64,000 bases of DNA from Clavibacter michiganensis (lineage in GTDB: Bacteria > Actinomycetota > Actinomycetes > Actinomycetales > Microbacteriaceae), in NCBI RefSeq assembly GCF_002151125.1, contig NZ_MDJZ01000004.1, forward strand, positions 1 through 64,000. Reading direction: 5' to 3'. The notes below the pieces were generated by a model. The model made no database searches. It was not told where the DNA came from and saw nothing but the letters and a program-made list of their open reading frames with translations. Of this stretch, positions 1-10,660 are shown in pieces. How positions within the stretch are numbered: the first letter of the stretch is position 1; every line of letters begins with the position of its first letter. The translations under genes and the position numbers were made by a program.

Positions 1-103
1 GAATATGCCGCGCCCGCCGCGCGTCGCGCCCGCGATGACCCGCCCTCCCGAGCCTGACCCGTCGCGCCCCGCGATGCCCGCCCACCCCGATCGAAGGACC
101 CCC

Positions 104-790
104 GTGCCCACCCCACCCATCCGCGTCGCCCTGGTCGACGACCAGGCCCTGTTCCGCACGGGCGTCCGCATGCTCATCTCCTCCCAGCCCGACCTCGAGT
201 TCGCCGGGGAGGCCGCCAACGGCCAGGAGGCCGTGGAGCTCGCGCGCGCCGAGCACCCCGACGTGATCCTCATGGACATCCGCATGCCCGTGATGGACGG
301 GATCCAGGCCACGGCCGAGGTGCTGCGCGCCGCGGACGCGCGCGGCGACCGACCGCCGCGCGTCCTCGTGCTCACGACCTTCGACCTCGACGAGAGCGCG
401 GCGCGCGCCATCCGGGCGGGGGCGAGCGGCTTCGTGCTGAAGGACGCCGACCCCGAGTTCCTGCTCGCCGCCATCCGCACCGTCCACGCGGGCAACTCGG
501 TCATCGCGGCGTCGGCGACCCGGCAGCTCCTCGAGCACTTCGACTCGGGATCCCGGCCGCGGGTCGCCCCGCCGGCGTTCGCGTCGCTGACCTCGCGCGA
601 GCGGGAGATCTTCGTGCTCGCCGCTCGCGGGCTCAGCAACGCGGAGATCGCCCAGGCGGAGTTCCTCAGCGAGGCGACGGTCAAGACGCACGTCAGCCGC
701 ATCCTCGCGAAGCTCAGCCTCCGGGACCGCGTGCAGCTCGTGGTCTTCGCCTTCGAGCACCGGCTGACCGGGACGCAGCCGCAGGGCTAG
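104..790 (+). CDS. NarL/LuxR-family two-component response regulator
   Basis: Cytoplasmic DNA-binding response regulator, 228 aa from the chosen GTG. An N-terminal receiver domain begins at IRVALVDDQ, with the acidic pair D12-D13 and the likely phosphoacceptor D58 in LMDIRMP. A C-terminal LuxR helix-turn-helix (about residues 163-205) carries the family motif SREREI and the recognition segment ATVKTHVSRIL. The frame stays open upstream to an ATG at position 5, but the GTG at 104 has a GAAGGA ribosome-binding site five bases away and starts exactly at the receiver domain. The cognate histidine kinase is not in the window and probably lies just upstream. The signal sensed and target genes cannot be told from sequence. 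Confidence 0.9.
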   Translation: MPTPPIRVALVDDQALFRTGVRMLISSQPDLEFAGEAANGQEAVELARAEHPDVILMDIRMPVMDGIQATAEVLRAADARGDRPPRVLVLTTFDLDESAARAIRAGASGFVLKDADPEFLLAAIRTVHAGNSVIAASATRQLLEHFDSGSRPRVAPPAFASLTSREREIFVLAARGLSNAEIAQAEFLSEATVKTHVSRILAKLSLRDRVQLVVFAFEHRLTGTQPQG

Positions 791-870
791 CCGGTCCGGC
801 CCGCCCTCGGCCGGCCCCCGGACCCGTGGGCTAGATTCAGACGCCTTCGCTCCCGCACCAGAGGACCACC

Positions 871-2262
871 GTGCTCCACGATCTCGCCGACCTGCCTCTC
901 ATCTCCGCGTCCTTCGTGACCGCGGCGGCGGCGGTCCCGGCGATCCTCCTCCTGCTCCTCTCCGTGGTCGCGCGCCGCGCGCGCATCCGACGCGGGGCCA
1001 CGGCCGCGGACCCGCGGCGCACGATCGCCGAGACCGCCCTCGCGGCCGGGCTCGGCGCCCTCTTCGGCCTGGCTCTCGCGTTCGTGCTCGGGGACGTCCT
1101 CGACCTCTTCGGCGTGGTGCTCTCGACCGGCACGCGCGGGTGGACCGCGATCGGCGGCATGGGCCTCGGCCTGGCCGCCATCGCGCTCGCCCGCGGTCGG
1201 CGCAGCGTCACGGGCGTCGGGGGATCCGAGCCGCCGCCGCGCCACCTGCGCGCGCTGCACACGGCCCTCGGCATCCTGGTCGTCCCGCTCGTCGTCCTCG
1301 CCTCCGCCGTCGGCATCAACGCCGACGTCCAGGAGTACCCGAACGTCGCCGCCGCGTTCGGCCTCACCCGCGTGCTGCCGCTCGACCTGACCACGCTCCC
1401 GTCGCCGGACGGCGCGCCGCCGGTGTCGTCCGGCCCCCTCGAGGACACCTGGCAGCCGGCGGGCGCGCTCCCCGCGCGCGGGCGGCTGGGCACGACCACG
1501 ATCCCGGCCACGCAGTCGGGCTTCCCCGCCCGGGACGCGCTCGTGTACCTGCCGCCGGCGGCGCTCGTCGACGACGCCCCCGCCCTGCCCGTGGTCGTCG
1601 CCATGTCCGGGCAGCCCGGGTCGCCCGTCGACCTGTTCGCGTCCGGTCGGCTCGACCGCGTGATGGACCAGTACGCGAGCGCGCACCGCGGCCTCGCGCC
1701 GATCGTCGTCGTGCCGGACCAGCTCGGCGCGCCCGAGGACAACCCCATGTGCGTGGACTCGCCCCTCGGGCAGTCGGCCACGTACCTCACGGTCGACGTC
1801 CCCGCGTGGATCCGCGCGAACCTCCGCGTGCTCCCGGACCGGACGGCCTGGTCCGTGCTCGGGTTCTCGGAGGGCGGCACCTGCGCCGCCCAGCTCGGGG
1901 CCGCCCACCCGGACCTCTTCGGCTCGCTCGTCGACATCTCCGGCGAGATGGCCCCGACCATCGGCGCCGACACCGTGCAGGACGCGTTCGGCGGGTCGCA
2001 GGCGCAGTACGCCGCCGCGTTCCCGGCCGCGATCATGGAGGCCAGGAGCCCGTACGCGGACATGGCCGGGTTCTTCTGCGCCGGCGAGGACGACCAGCAG
2101 TACCGTCCGCAGGTGGAGCAGGTGGAGGCTGCGGCGCGCGCGTCCGGCATGGCGACCCGCCTGAGCACGTCCCCGGGCACGTCGCACGACTGGGGCACCG
2201 TGCAGTGGTGCGTGCAGGACGCGCTGCCCGCGCTCGGCCAGCGGCTGGGCGTCGCGCGATGA
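871..2262 (+). CDS. membrane-anchored alpha/beta-hydrolase (esterase-like)
   Basis: 463 aa. The first 150 residues hold about four hydrophobic segments. The rest is an esterase-D-like alpha/beta hydrolase with the nucleophile elbow GFSEG (Ser about 333) and a likely catalytic His in GTSHDWG near the C-terminus, probably facing outside the cell. The stop codon overlaps the start of the next gene (ATGA), so the two are translationally coupled. The next gene encodes a DUF2156/MprF-type aminoacyl-lipid synthase. Esterases paired with such synthases are known to hydrolyse aminoacylated lipids in other bacteria; that role here is inferred from context. A generic esterase is the alternative. Confidence 0.75.
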   Translation: MLHDLADLPLISASFVTAAAAVPAILLLLLSVVARRARIRRGATAADPRRTIAETALAAGLGALFGLALAFVLGDVLDLFGVVLSTGTRGWTAIGGMGLGLAAIALARGRRSVTGVGGSEPPPRHLRALHTALGILVVPLVVLASAVGINADVQEYPNVAAAFGLTRVLPLDLTTLPSPDGAPPVSSGPLEDTWQPAGALPARGRLGTTTIPATQSGFPARDALVYLPPAALVDDAPALPVVVAMSGQPGSPVDLFASGRLDRVMDQYASAHRGLAPIVVVPDQLGAPEDNPMCVDSPLGQSATYLTVDVPAWIRANLRVLPDRTAWSVLGFSEGGTCAAQLGAAHPDLFGSLVDISGEMAPTIGADTVQDAFGGSQAQYAAAFPAAIMEARSPYADMAGFFCAGEDDQQYRPQVEQVEAAARASGMATRLSTSPGTSHDWGTVQWCVQDALPALGQRLGVAR

Positions 2263-4817
2263 CCGCCGCATCCCGCCCCTTCACGATCCGGGGCGCCGCG
2301 CGCGCCCTCGCGTCCCGGCTCCTCGCCCAGCGCGTCACGCTCGCCATCGCGCTCGTCGTCCTGGTGCTGGCCGTGCTGCCCGCCGTCTCCGGCACCTGGC
2401 GCCGCGTCGTCCACCACCAGCTGGCGACGGGCTACGAGGCGGTCGTCGAGCGCGGCCACTGGTGGACCACCGTCACGGCCGCCTTCCTCACCGACGGCCC
2501 CGTCGAGCTCGTCGTCTCGCTGGTCGCCGTGCTCGTGCTCGTCGGCGTCGCCGAGCGCCTCATGGGGTGGTGGCGCACGCTCCTCGGCTTCGTGCTCACG
2601 GGCACCGTCGGATCCCTCCTCGGCATCGCGGTGCAGGCGCAGGGGCTCGTCGACGGCGAGCTCTGGTCGCACGGCGTGCGGGGCGTCGCGACGGCGGATC
2701 CCCTCACCGCGGTCGCCGGCGTGCTCGCGCTCTCGAGCGCGTGGGCGGGCGTCCTGTGGCGTCGCCGCATCCGCGTGGTGCTCGTCGTCGTGGTGCTCGT
2801 CTTCCTGCTCTACTCGGGGCAGCCCAGCGACCTCTACCGGCTCCTCGCGATCCTGGTCGGCGGGGTCGTCGGGGCGCTGCTGCACCGGCCGGCCGGGGGA
2901 GCGCTCTGGCAGCGCAGCTCCCACCACGAGGTGCGCGTCATGCTGGCCGCCGTCGTGGCGATCCTCGGCACGGGCCCCGTCATCGCGCTGCTGTCCCGCA
3001 GCCGCTACGGGCCGCTCGCCCCCATCGCGCTGCTGTTCGTCGACGACCGGGTGCCGGGCGACGCGATCTCGACCCGCTGCCTCTCGAGCGACTTCACGCA
3101 CGACTGCCTGCAGGAGATCATGCTGGCGCGCATCGGGGGCGGCGTCGGCCCGATCCTGCTCTCGGTCGCCCCGCTGCTCGCGCTGCTCGTCGCCGCGTAC
3201 GGCCTGGCCCGCGGGCGGCGCTTCGCCGTCTGGCTGGCCGTGAGCGTCAACCTGCTCATCGCCGTGCTCTCCGCCTACGCGTTCGGGATGCTCGTGCACC
3301 GCGACATGGTCTCGCCGCGCCTGTCGGCGTCCCCGTCCGCCCACCCGGAGGCGGTGGCCGCGCTCGTCGCGTCGGTGGCGCTGCCGCTCGGCAGCGCGAT
3401 CGTCCTCGTGATCCTCCGACGGCACTTCACGATCCTGTCCACGGCGCCCGCGATCCGGCGGTTCCTCCTGACGACGGGCGCCGCCCTGGTCGGGCTCGCG
3501 GCCCTCTTCGTGGTCACGGGGCTCGCGCTCTCCGACGCCTTCACCCGCCCGGTGGATCTCAACGACCTGCTGGCGGAGGCGCCCGACCGCTTCATCCCGG
3601 CCTCGTTCCTGCGGGGCGAGTCGCTCGACTTCCTGCCGACGGACCCGATCACCGACATCGTCTACCGCGGCGTCGGCCCGGCCTTCTGGATCATCCTGGT
3701 CGTCGCGAGCCTCCGCGCCATCGCCGACGTGCGCATCGCCGCCGTGCCGCGCGCGCAGGCCAGGGTGGCGCCCGCCCTCCGCCGCGGCGCCATCGGCTCC
3801 CTCTCGCACATGGCGACGTGGCCGGGCAACTCCTACTGGATCGCCGCCGACGGCAGCACGGTCGTCGCCTACCGGGTCGTGGGCAGCGTCGCCATCACGA
3901 CCGCGGCGCCGCTCGGGCCGCCCGCGGACGAGGCGGCGCTCCGCGACGTCCTCGGCCAGTTCGCGCGCTTCGCCGACGACAACGGGTGGACGCCCGTCTT
4001 CTACAGCGTCCCCGCCTCCATGGCGCCGCTGTTCCGCGACATGGGCTGGGAGACGCTCGTCGTCGCCGAGGAGACCGTCGTCCGGCCGGGCACCTGGCAG
4101 ACCACGGGCAAGAAGTGGCAGGACGTGCGCACGTCCATCAACCGCGCCGACCGCGCCGGGATCCGCGCCGAGTGGACCACGTGGGCCGAGCTGCCCCTCG
4201 CGTGGGCCAGCCAGATCGAGCAGATGTCCGAGGAGTGGGTCGCCGAGAAGGAGCTGCCCGAGATGGGCTTCACCCTCGGCGGCGTCGAGGAGCTCCGGGA
4301 TCCCGCGGTGCGCCTCATGCTCGCCGTCGACGCGGAGGACCACGTGCAGGCGGCGACGAGCTGGCTGCCCACGTGGCGGGACGGCGAGGTGGTCGGCTGG
4401 ACGCTCGACTTCATGCGCCGCCGGCCGGACGGGATCAACGGCGTGATGGAGTTCCTCATCGCACGCTCGGCGATGCGCATGAAGGAGGACGGCATCGAGT
4501 TCATGAGCCTCTCCGCCGCGCCGCTCGCGCAGACCCGGGCCGCGTCCCCGAAGGGCGAGCGCGCGGACGACGGCGGCGATCGGCAGGAGAGCGCGGTCGA
4601 GCGGATCCTCGAGTTCCTCGCCGACTCGCTCGAGCCCGTGTACGGCTTCCGCTCGCTGCTGGAGTTCAAGCGCAAGTTCCAGCCGGAGCTGGTGCCGCTG
4701 ATCATGGCGTACCCGGACGCGACCGCCCTGCCGACCGTCGGGTTCGCCCTGACCCGCGCCTACCTGCCGTCGACGTCGGTGCGCGACCTGACCCGCGTCC
4801 TCCGCTCGGCGCGCTGA
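2259..4817 (+). CDS. MprF-like membrane protein with C-terminal DUF2156 domain
   Basis: 852 aa. The N-terminal two thirds are strongly hydrophobic, with many membrane segments and a rhomboid-like look near the start. The C-terminal third is a DUF2156 / phosphatidylglycerol lysyltransferase-type domain, recognisable from MATWPGNSYWIA, the VAYRVVGSVAI strand and TGKKWQDVRTSINRA. Family members use aminoacyl-tRNA to add an amino acid to a membrane lipid, which changes surface charge and antimicrobial-peptide resistance. The amino acid and lipid acceptor here are unknown. The ATG overlaps the stop of the upstream hydrolase, making a two-gene operon that ends just before the leuA leader. Confidence 0.8.
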   Translation: MTAASRPFTIRGAARALASRLLAQRVTLAIALVVLVLAVLPAVSGTWRRVVHHQLATGYEAVVERGHWWTTVTAAFLTDGPVELVVSLVAVLVLVGVAERLMGWWRTLLGFVLTGTVGSLLGIAVQAQGLVDGELWSHGVRGVATADPLTAVAGVLALSSAWAGVLWRRRIRVVLVVVVLVFLLYSGQPSDLYRLLAILVGGVVGALLHRPAGGALWQRSSHHEVRVMLAAVVAILGTGPVIALLSRSRYGPLAPIALLFVDDRVPGDAISTRCLSSDFTHDCLQEIMLARIGGGVGPILLSVAPLLALLVAAYGLARGRRFAVWLAVSVNLLIAVLSAYAFGMLVHRDMVSPRLSASPSAHPEAVAALVASVALPLGSAIVLVILRRHFTILSTAPAIRRFLLTTGAALVGLAALFVVTGLALSDAFTRPVDLNDLLAEAPDRFIPASFLRGESLDFLPTDPITDIVYRGVGPAFWIILVVASLRAIADVRIAAVPRAQARVAPALRRGAIGSLSHMATWPGNSYWIAADGSTVVAYRVVGSVAITTAAPLGPPADEAALRDVLGQFARFADDNGWTPVFYSVPASMAPLFRDMGWETLVVAEETVVRPGTWQTTGKKWQDVRTSINRADRAGIRAEWTTWAELPLAWASQIEQMSEEWVAEKELPEMGFTLGGVEELRDPAVRLMLAVDAEDHVQAATSWLPTWRDGEVVGWTLDFMRRRPDGINGVMEFLIARSAMRMKEDGIEFMSLSAAPLAQTRAASPKGERADDGGDRQESAVERILEFLADSLEPVYGFRSLLEFKRKFQPELVPLIMAYPDATALPTVGFALTRAYLPSTSVRDLTRVLRSAR

Positions 4818-4846
4818 GGCGGCCGGACGCGGTGTACCGTTGTCGC

Positions 4847-6720
<1,874 letters not shown>

Positions 6721-6748
6721 TCCCCGCGAGCGACGCGCGATCCACGAA

Positions 6749-6770
6749 GGCCGGGCGGCGACGCCCGGCC
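6749..6770 (+). terminator. hairpin after leuA
   Basis: Inverted repeat GGCCGGGC / GCCCGGCC with a 6-base loop, 28 bases after the leuA stop. It lies between convergent genes and has no long T run, as is common in high-GC actinobacteria. Confidence 0.6.
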
Positions 6771-6803
6771 GTCGTCGTGCGCGGACGGGGGCCGAGCGGG
6801 CAC

Positions 6804-6869
6804 GCGGGGGATCCGCGCCGCGGACGCGGGGGATCCGCGCCGCGGACGCGGGGGATCAGCGCCGCGGAC
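6804..6869. repeat. three tandem 22-bp repeats at the 3' end of a gene
   Basis: The unit GCGGGGGATCCGCGCCGCGG plus AC is repeated three times head to tail (6804-6825, 6826-6847, 6848-6869). The third copy has one changed base. It overlaps the last codons of the minus-strand UPF0126 gene, and the other two lie in the intergenic space. It looks like slippage or duplication in GC-rich DNA. Confidence 0.75.
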
Positions 6870-7533
6870 GCGGGCGGCGCAGCGCCGTGAAGCGGAGACG
6901 CGAGAGCGCGCGCTGCTCCGGCAGGCTCCACCCGAAGCGGACCGCGAGGAGCCGCGTGGTCGCCGTCACGGCGACGCAGACGATCGCAGCGATCCACATG
7001 GGCACCCCGAACGCGGACAGCGCCACGACGATGACCGCGCCCACGCCGGCGGCGACCGCGTAGAGCGATCCGACGTGCATCATCGCGATGGGGAGGTTGA
7101 GCAGGAGGTCGCGGACGAACGAGCCGCCGACGGCCGACACCACGCCGATGAACACGGCGGGCACGCCCGGCACCCCGGCCGCCAGCGCCTTCGAGGTGCC
7201 GATGGCGCAGAACAGGCCGATGGTGAGCGCGTCGAGGGCGGTGATGACCACGTCGAGGCGGGTGAAGATCCGCTCGAGCAGCATGCCGCCGAGGGCCGCC
7301 GCGACCGCCATCAGCATGAGCCAGTTGCTCGAGAGGGCCGCGGGCGTGACGTCGAGGAACACGTCGCGGAGGAGGCCGCCGCCGAGGCCCGTGGCCGTGC
7401 CGATGATGGCGACGCCGAGCAGGTCGAGCCGCCGGTCGCGGAAGCCCGCCGCGAACATGGCGCCCTGGAGGCTGCCGATGCTGACCGCCAGGAGGTCCGC
7501 CCAGAGCGGGATGGTGAGGGGGACGGGATCCAT
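6856..7533 (-). CDS. UPF0126 / TRIC-like membrane channel family protein
   Basis: 225 aa integral membrane protein. It contains two related halves with glycine-rich motifs, GTATGLGGGLLRDVFL and AVGGSFVRDLLL, typical of the UPF0126 (YadS/YicG) family, and about six or seven hydrophobic segments. Structures in this family resemble trimeric intracellular cation channels. An amino-acid export role has also been proposed for relatives, so the substrate is uncertain. The ATG at 7533 follows an AAGGGG ribosome-binding site; an upstream in-frame start would add 15 unlikely residues. Single gene, convergent with leuA and divergent from recO. Confidence 0.85.
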   Translation of the reverse strand: MDPVPLTIPLWADLLAVSIGSLQGAMFAAGFRDRRLDLLGVAIIGTATGLGGGLLRDVFLDVTPAALSSNWLMLMAVAAALGGMLLERIFTRLDVVITALDALTIGLFCAIGTSKALAAGVPGVPAVFIGVVSAVGGSFVRDLLLNLPIAMMHVGSLYAVAAGVGAVIVVALSAFGVPMWIAAIVCVAVTATTRLLAVRFGWSLPEQRALSRLRFTALRRPRPRR

Positions 7534-7651
7534 GGCTACCCCTTGATAGCACAGGGGCGACGCCCCGCCGGGCCGCATGACGCCGGGCGGACCGGCCTGC
7601 CCCCGCGCGGCGGCGGCGGGGGAGCCGCGGCGCGGGGCGGATAATCGAGGG

Positions 7652-8563
7652 GTGCCCCTCTACCGTGACGAGATCGTCGTCCTGCGCACCCACAAGCTGG
7701 GCGAGGCGGACCGGATCGTCACGATGCTCTCCCGACAGCACGGCAAGATCCGCGCGGTGGCGAAGGGCGTGCGCCGCACGCAGTCGAAGTTCGGCGCGCG
7801 GCTCGAGCCGTTCATGGTCGCCGACGCGCAGTTCTTCGAGGGCCGGACCCTCGACATCATCACGCAGGCCGAGTCCATCGCGTCCTACGGCGCCCTCATC
7901 GCGACCGACTACGGCAGCTACACCGCCGCCAGCGCCATGGTCGAGACGGCCGACCGCGTCACCGAGGACGAGGGGTCGCTCCAGCAGTACCTGCTCCTCG
8001 TCGGCGCGCTCCGTTCGCTCAGCCGCCGCGAGCACGGCGCGAGCCTGACGCTCGACTCGTACCTGCTGCGGAGCCTGTCGATGGCGGGCTGGGCGCCGAG
8101 CTTCCAGGACTGCGCCGTCACGGGCGCGCCCGGCCCGCACTCCGCGTTCGTGGTGCAGCTGGGCGGCGTGGTCGCCGACGCCGCCGCCCCGCCCGGCTCC
8201 CCGCGGCTCGACCCCGACACCCTCGCGCTCCTCTCGGCCCTCCTCACGGGCGACTGGCCGCACGCCGAGGCCGCCACGCTCCGGTCGCAGGCGCGCGCGA
8301 GCGGCGTCGTCGCGGCGTACGCGCAGTGGCACCTCGACCGCGGGATCCGCTCGCTCGGCCTCGTCGACCGCAGCGACGCCCGCCAGCTCCTGCCCGCCAC
8401 CGAGCAGCCCGTGCCGCTCGACGCGCCCGACCTCGACGCCGCCGACCCGGATCCCGCCGCGGCCCTCGCCGCCGCGACGGCGTCCGTCGTGCGGTCCACG
8501 CCGGCCGCCGCCGAGCCCGCCCCTTCCGCCGACCGCCCCCGAGCACAGGAGACGACCCCATGA
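7652..8563 (+). CDS. recO: DNA repair protein RecO
   Basis: 303 aa. RecO works with RecR to load RecA on SSB-coated single-stranded DNA and anneals strands during gap and break repair. The N-terminal OB-fold is recognisable from [20 protein letters not shown] and [17 protein letters not shown]. The usual zinc-finger cysteines are reduced. The C-terminal tail (about 255-303) is Ala/Pro-rich and low-complexity, an actinobacterial extension. The GTG at 7652 follows a GAGGG site; earlier in-frame codons do not match the family. It overlaps uppS by ATGA, a conserved actinobacterial pairing. Confidence 0.95.
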   Translation: MPLYRDEIVVLRTHKLGEADRIVTMLSRQHGKIRAVAKGVRRTQSKFGARLEPFMVADAQFFEGRTLDIITQAESIASYGALIATDYGSYTAASAMVETADRVTEDEGSLQQYLLLVGALRSLSRREHGASLTLDSYLLRSLSMAGWAPSFQDCAVTGAPGPHSAFVVQLGGVVADAAAPPGSPRLDPDTLALLSALLTGDWPHAEAATLRSQARASGVVAAYAQWHLDRGIRSLGLVDRSDARQLLPATEQPVPLDAPDLDAADPDPAAALAAATASVVRSTPAAAEPAPSADRPRAQETTP

Positions 8564-9426
8564 GCCGACGCCCCGAGGTCCCCGGCCGCACCGACCTGCC
8601 GCTCGACTGGACGGGGGAGCAGCCGCCCCGGATCCCCGCCGACCTCGTGCCGAAGCACATCGCGGTGGTCATGGACGGCAACGGCCGCTGGGCCAACCAG
8701 CGGGGGCTCCCGCGCACCGCCGGCCACCAGGCGGGCGAGGAGGCGTGGTTCGACACCGTCGCGGGCGCCGTGCAGCTCGGCGCGACGCACCTGTCCGTCT
8801 ACGCGTTCTCGACCGAGAACTGGAAGCGCTCGCCCGCCGAGGTCCGGTTCCTCATGGGGTTCAACCGCGACGTGATCCACCGCCGCCGCGACCAGCTGAA
8901 CGCCTGGAACGTGCGGATCCGCTGGGCCGGCCGCCGCCCGCGCCTGTGGCGCAGCGTCATCGACGACCTCCAGGTGGCCGAGGAGATGACGAAGGACAAC
9001 ACCGGCATGACGCTGACGATGTGCATCAACTACGGCGGCCGCACCGAGATCGGCGACGCCGTCAAGCGCATCGCCGAGGACGTGGACGCCGGGCGCCTCA
9101 AGGCGTCGCGCGTCGACGAGCGCACGATCCAGCGCTACCTCTACCTGCCGGACGTGCCCGACGTCGACCTCTTCATCCGCAGCTCGGGCGAGCAGCGCAC
9201 GAGCAACTTCCTGCTCTGGCAGTCGGCGTACGCGGAGATGGTGTTCCTCGACCGGCTGTGGCCCGACTTCCGCAGGAAGGACCTGTGGGACGCCGTCGAG
9301 AGCTACGTGCACCGCGACCGGCGGTTCGGCGGCGCGGTCGACGCGCACGCGGGGGACGCGGACGAGGGGTCCGCGGAGGATCCGGATGCGCGGCCCGAGG
9401 GCGAGCCGCAGCCGACCGCTCAGTAG
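8560..9426 (+). CDS. uppS: isoprenyl transferase (undecaprenyl diphosphate synthase family)
   Basis: 288 aa cis-prenyltransferase that extends allylic diphosphates with isopentenyl diphosphate, giving the polyprenyl carrier for peptidoglycan and exopolysaccharide assembly. The diagnostic motif [17 protein letters not shown] (about residues 33-49) contains the catalytic Asp. [12 protein letters not shown] and the C-terminal [19 protein letters not shown] are also present. Translation is coupled to recO. The final 25 residues are acidic low-complexity and probably disordered. Whether the product is C50 or C55 cannot be told from sequence. Confidence 0.95.
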   Translation: MSRRPEVPGRTDLPLDWTGEQPPRIPADLVPKHIAVVMDGNGRWANQRGLPRTAGHQAGEEAWFDTVAGAVQLGATHLSVYAFSTENWKRSPAEVRFLMGFNRDVIHRRRDQLNAWNVRIRWAGRRPRLWRSVIDDLQVAEEMTKDNTGMTLTMCINYGGRTEIGDAVKRIAEDVDAGRLKASRVDERTIQRYLYLPDVPDVDLFIRSSGEQRTSNFLLWQSAYAEMVFLDRLWPDFRRKDLWDAVESYVHRDRRFGGAVDAHAGDADEGSAEDPDARPEGEPQPTAQ

Positions 9427-9435
9427 CATCGGGAC

Positions 9436-10548
9436 GTGAGCACCCCCGACACCGCGCCCCGCCCGTCCGCCGCCGCCGCCGCCGTTCCCGAGGGGGGCGA
9501 CGCGCCCATCCGGGTCGGCGTCGTCGGCTACGGCCTCGCCGGCCGCGTGTTCCACGCGCCGTTCCTCGAGGCCAGCCCGGAGTACCGCATCGCCCTGGTC
9601 TCGACCTCCGACCCCGACCGCGCCGCCCTGGTGCGCGAGCGCCACCCGGGCGCGGACGTCGTCGCCTCCGCGGACGAGCTCTTCGCCCGCTCCGCCGAGC
9701 TCGACATGGTGGTCATCGCGTCGCCCGCCTCCGCGCACCTGCGCCAGGGCCTGCAGGCGCTCGACGCGCACCTCGCCGTCGTCATGGACAAGCCGTTCGT
9801 CGCGACCGTGGACGAGGCGCTCATGCTCATCGAGCGCGCCGAGGCCCTCGGGATCCCGTTCTCCGTGTTCCAGAACCGCCGCCTCGACGGCGACTTCCTC
9901 ACGGTGCGGGCGCTCATCGCGTCGGGGCGGCTGGGCGAGGTCCACCGCTTCGAGTCGACCTTCGAGCGCTGGGGCGGCCCCGTCCGCGACCGCTGGCAGG
10001 ACCGTGAGACCCCGGCCGACGCCGCGGGCATCTCCTACGACCTCGGCAGCCACCTCATCGACCAGGCCATCGAGCTGTTCGGCCCCGTCGCCGACTTCGC
10101 GGCCGAGCTCGCGACCGTGCGCGACGGATCCGCGAGCGATGACGACGCCTTCTACTCGCTGCTGCACGAGTCGGGCGTGCAGTCGCACATCACCGTCAGC
10201 CGCGTCGCCGCGCTGGCCGGCCCCCGCTTCCGCGTGCTCGGCACCGCGGGCGCCTACGCCGTGCACGGGCTCGACCCGCAGGAGCCGCTCCTCAAGGAGG
10301 GCGCGTCGCCCGCCGATCCGGGCTTCGGCGAGGCGCCCGAGTCCGACTGGGGCACGCTCGTCGAGGCGGCGGGCGATCCGGCGGGGAAGCGGATCCCCAC
10401 CGAGCGCGGGCGCTACGCCGACTTCTACCGCGCGATGGCCGACGCCGTCCGCGGCCGCGGACCCGTGCCCGTGGAGCCGCGCGACTCCCTCGAGACCGTC
10501 CGGATCATCGAGCTCGCCCACCGGCGGACCGCGGGCGACGAGGACTGA
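9436..10548 (+). CDS. Gfo/Idh/MocA family oxidoreductase
   Basis: 370 aa NAD(P)-dependent oxidoreductase. A Rossmann nucleotide-binding loop, VGVVGYGLAGRVFHAPFL, occupies residues 27-44. The family motif VVMDKPF (about 115-122) supplies the Lys-Pro pair near the nicotinamide, and a Gfo/Idh/MocA C-terminal beta-sheet domain follows. The GRVFHAPFL variant of the loop is typical of the YdgJ-like subgroup. It starts with a GTG ten bases after uppS and could be co-transcribed. The sugar or inositol-type substrate cannot be deduced. Confidence 0.88.
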   Translation: MSTPDTAPRPSAAAAAVPEGGDAPIRVGVVGYGLAGRVFHAPFLEASPEYRIALVSTSDPDRAALVRERHPGADVVASADELFARSAELDMVVIASPASAHLRQGLQALDAHLAVVMDKPFVATVDEALMLIERAEALGIPFSVFQNRRLDGDFLTVRALIASGRLGEVHRFESTFERWGGPVRDRWQDRETPADAAGISYDLGSHLIDQAIELFGPVADFAAELATVRDGSASDDDAFYSLLHESGVQSHITVSRVAALAGPRFRVLGTAGAYAVHGLDPQEPLLKEGASPADPGFGEAPESDWGTLVEAAGDPAGKRIPTERGRYADFYRAMADAVRGRGPVPVEPRDSLETVRIIELAHRRTAGDED

Positions 10549-10660
10549 GCGGACCCGCCCGTAGACTGGGGGCCGCCTTTCCCGGCGACCCGCGGCGCCC
10601 GCCCATCGGTCGCCGTCCGCCGACCGGGCACCCAGTCCGGCCTCTTCCCTTGGAGCAAAC

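Noticed and set aside
5-103. Upstream start at position 5 for the response regulator
   Set aside because: It would add a 33-residue Pro/Arg-rich tail not found in the family. The GTG at 104 has a good ribosome-binding site.
787-4343. Very long open frames on the minus strand (up to 1168 codons) opposite the hydrolase and MprF-like genes
   Set aside because: They are Arg/Gly/Asp/Glu-rich, have no recognisable motif, and mirror real genes on the other strand. High GC leaves antisense frames open by chance.
6804-6869. CRISPR-like repeats
   Set aside because: The repeats abut directly with no unique spacers, number only three and overlap a coding end. No CRISPR array or cas gene was seen in the window.
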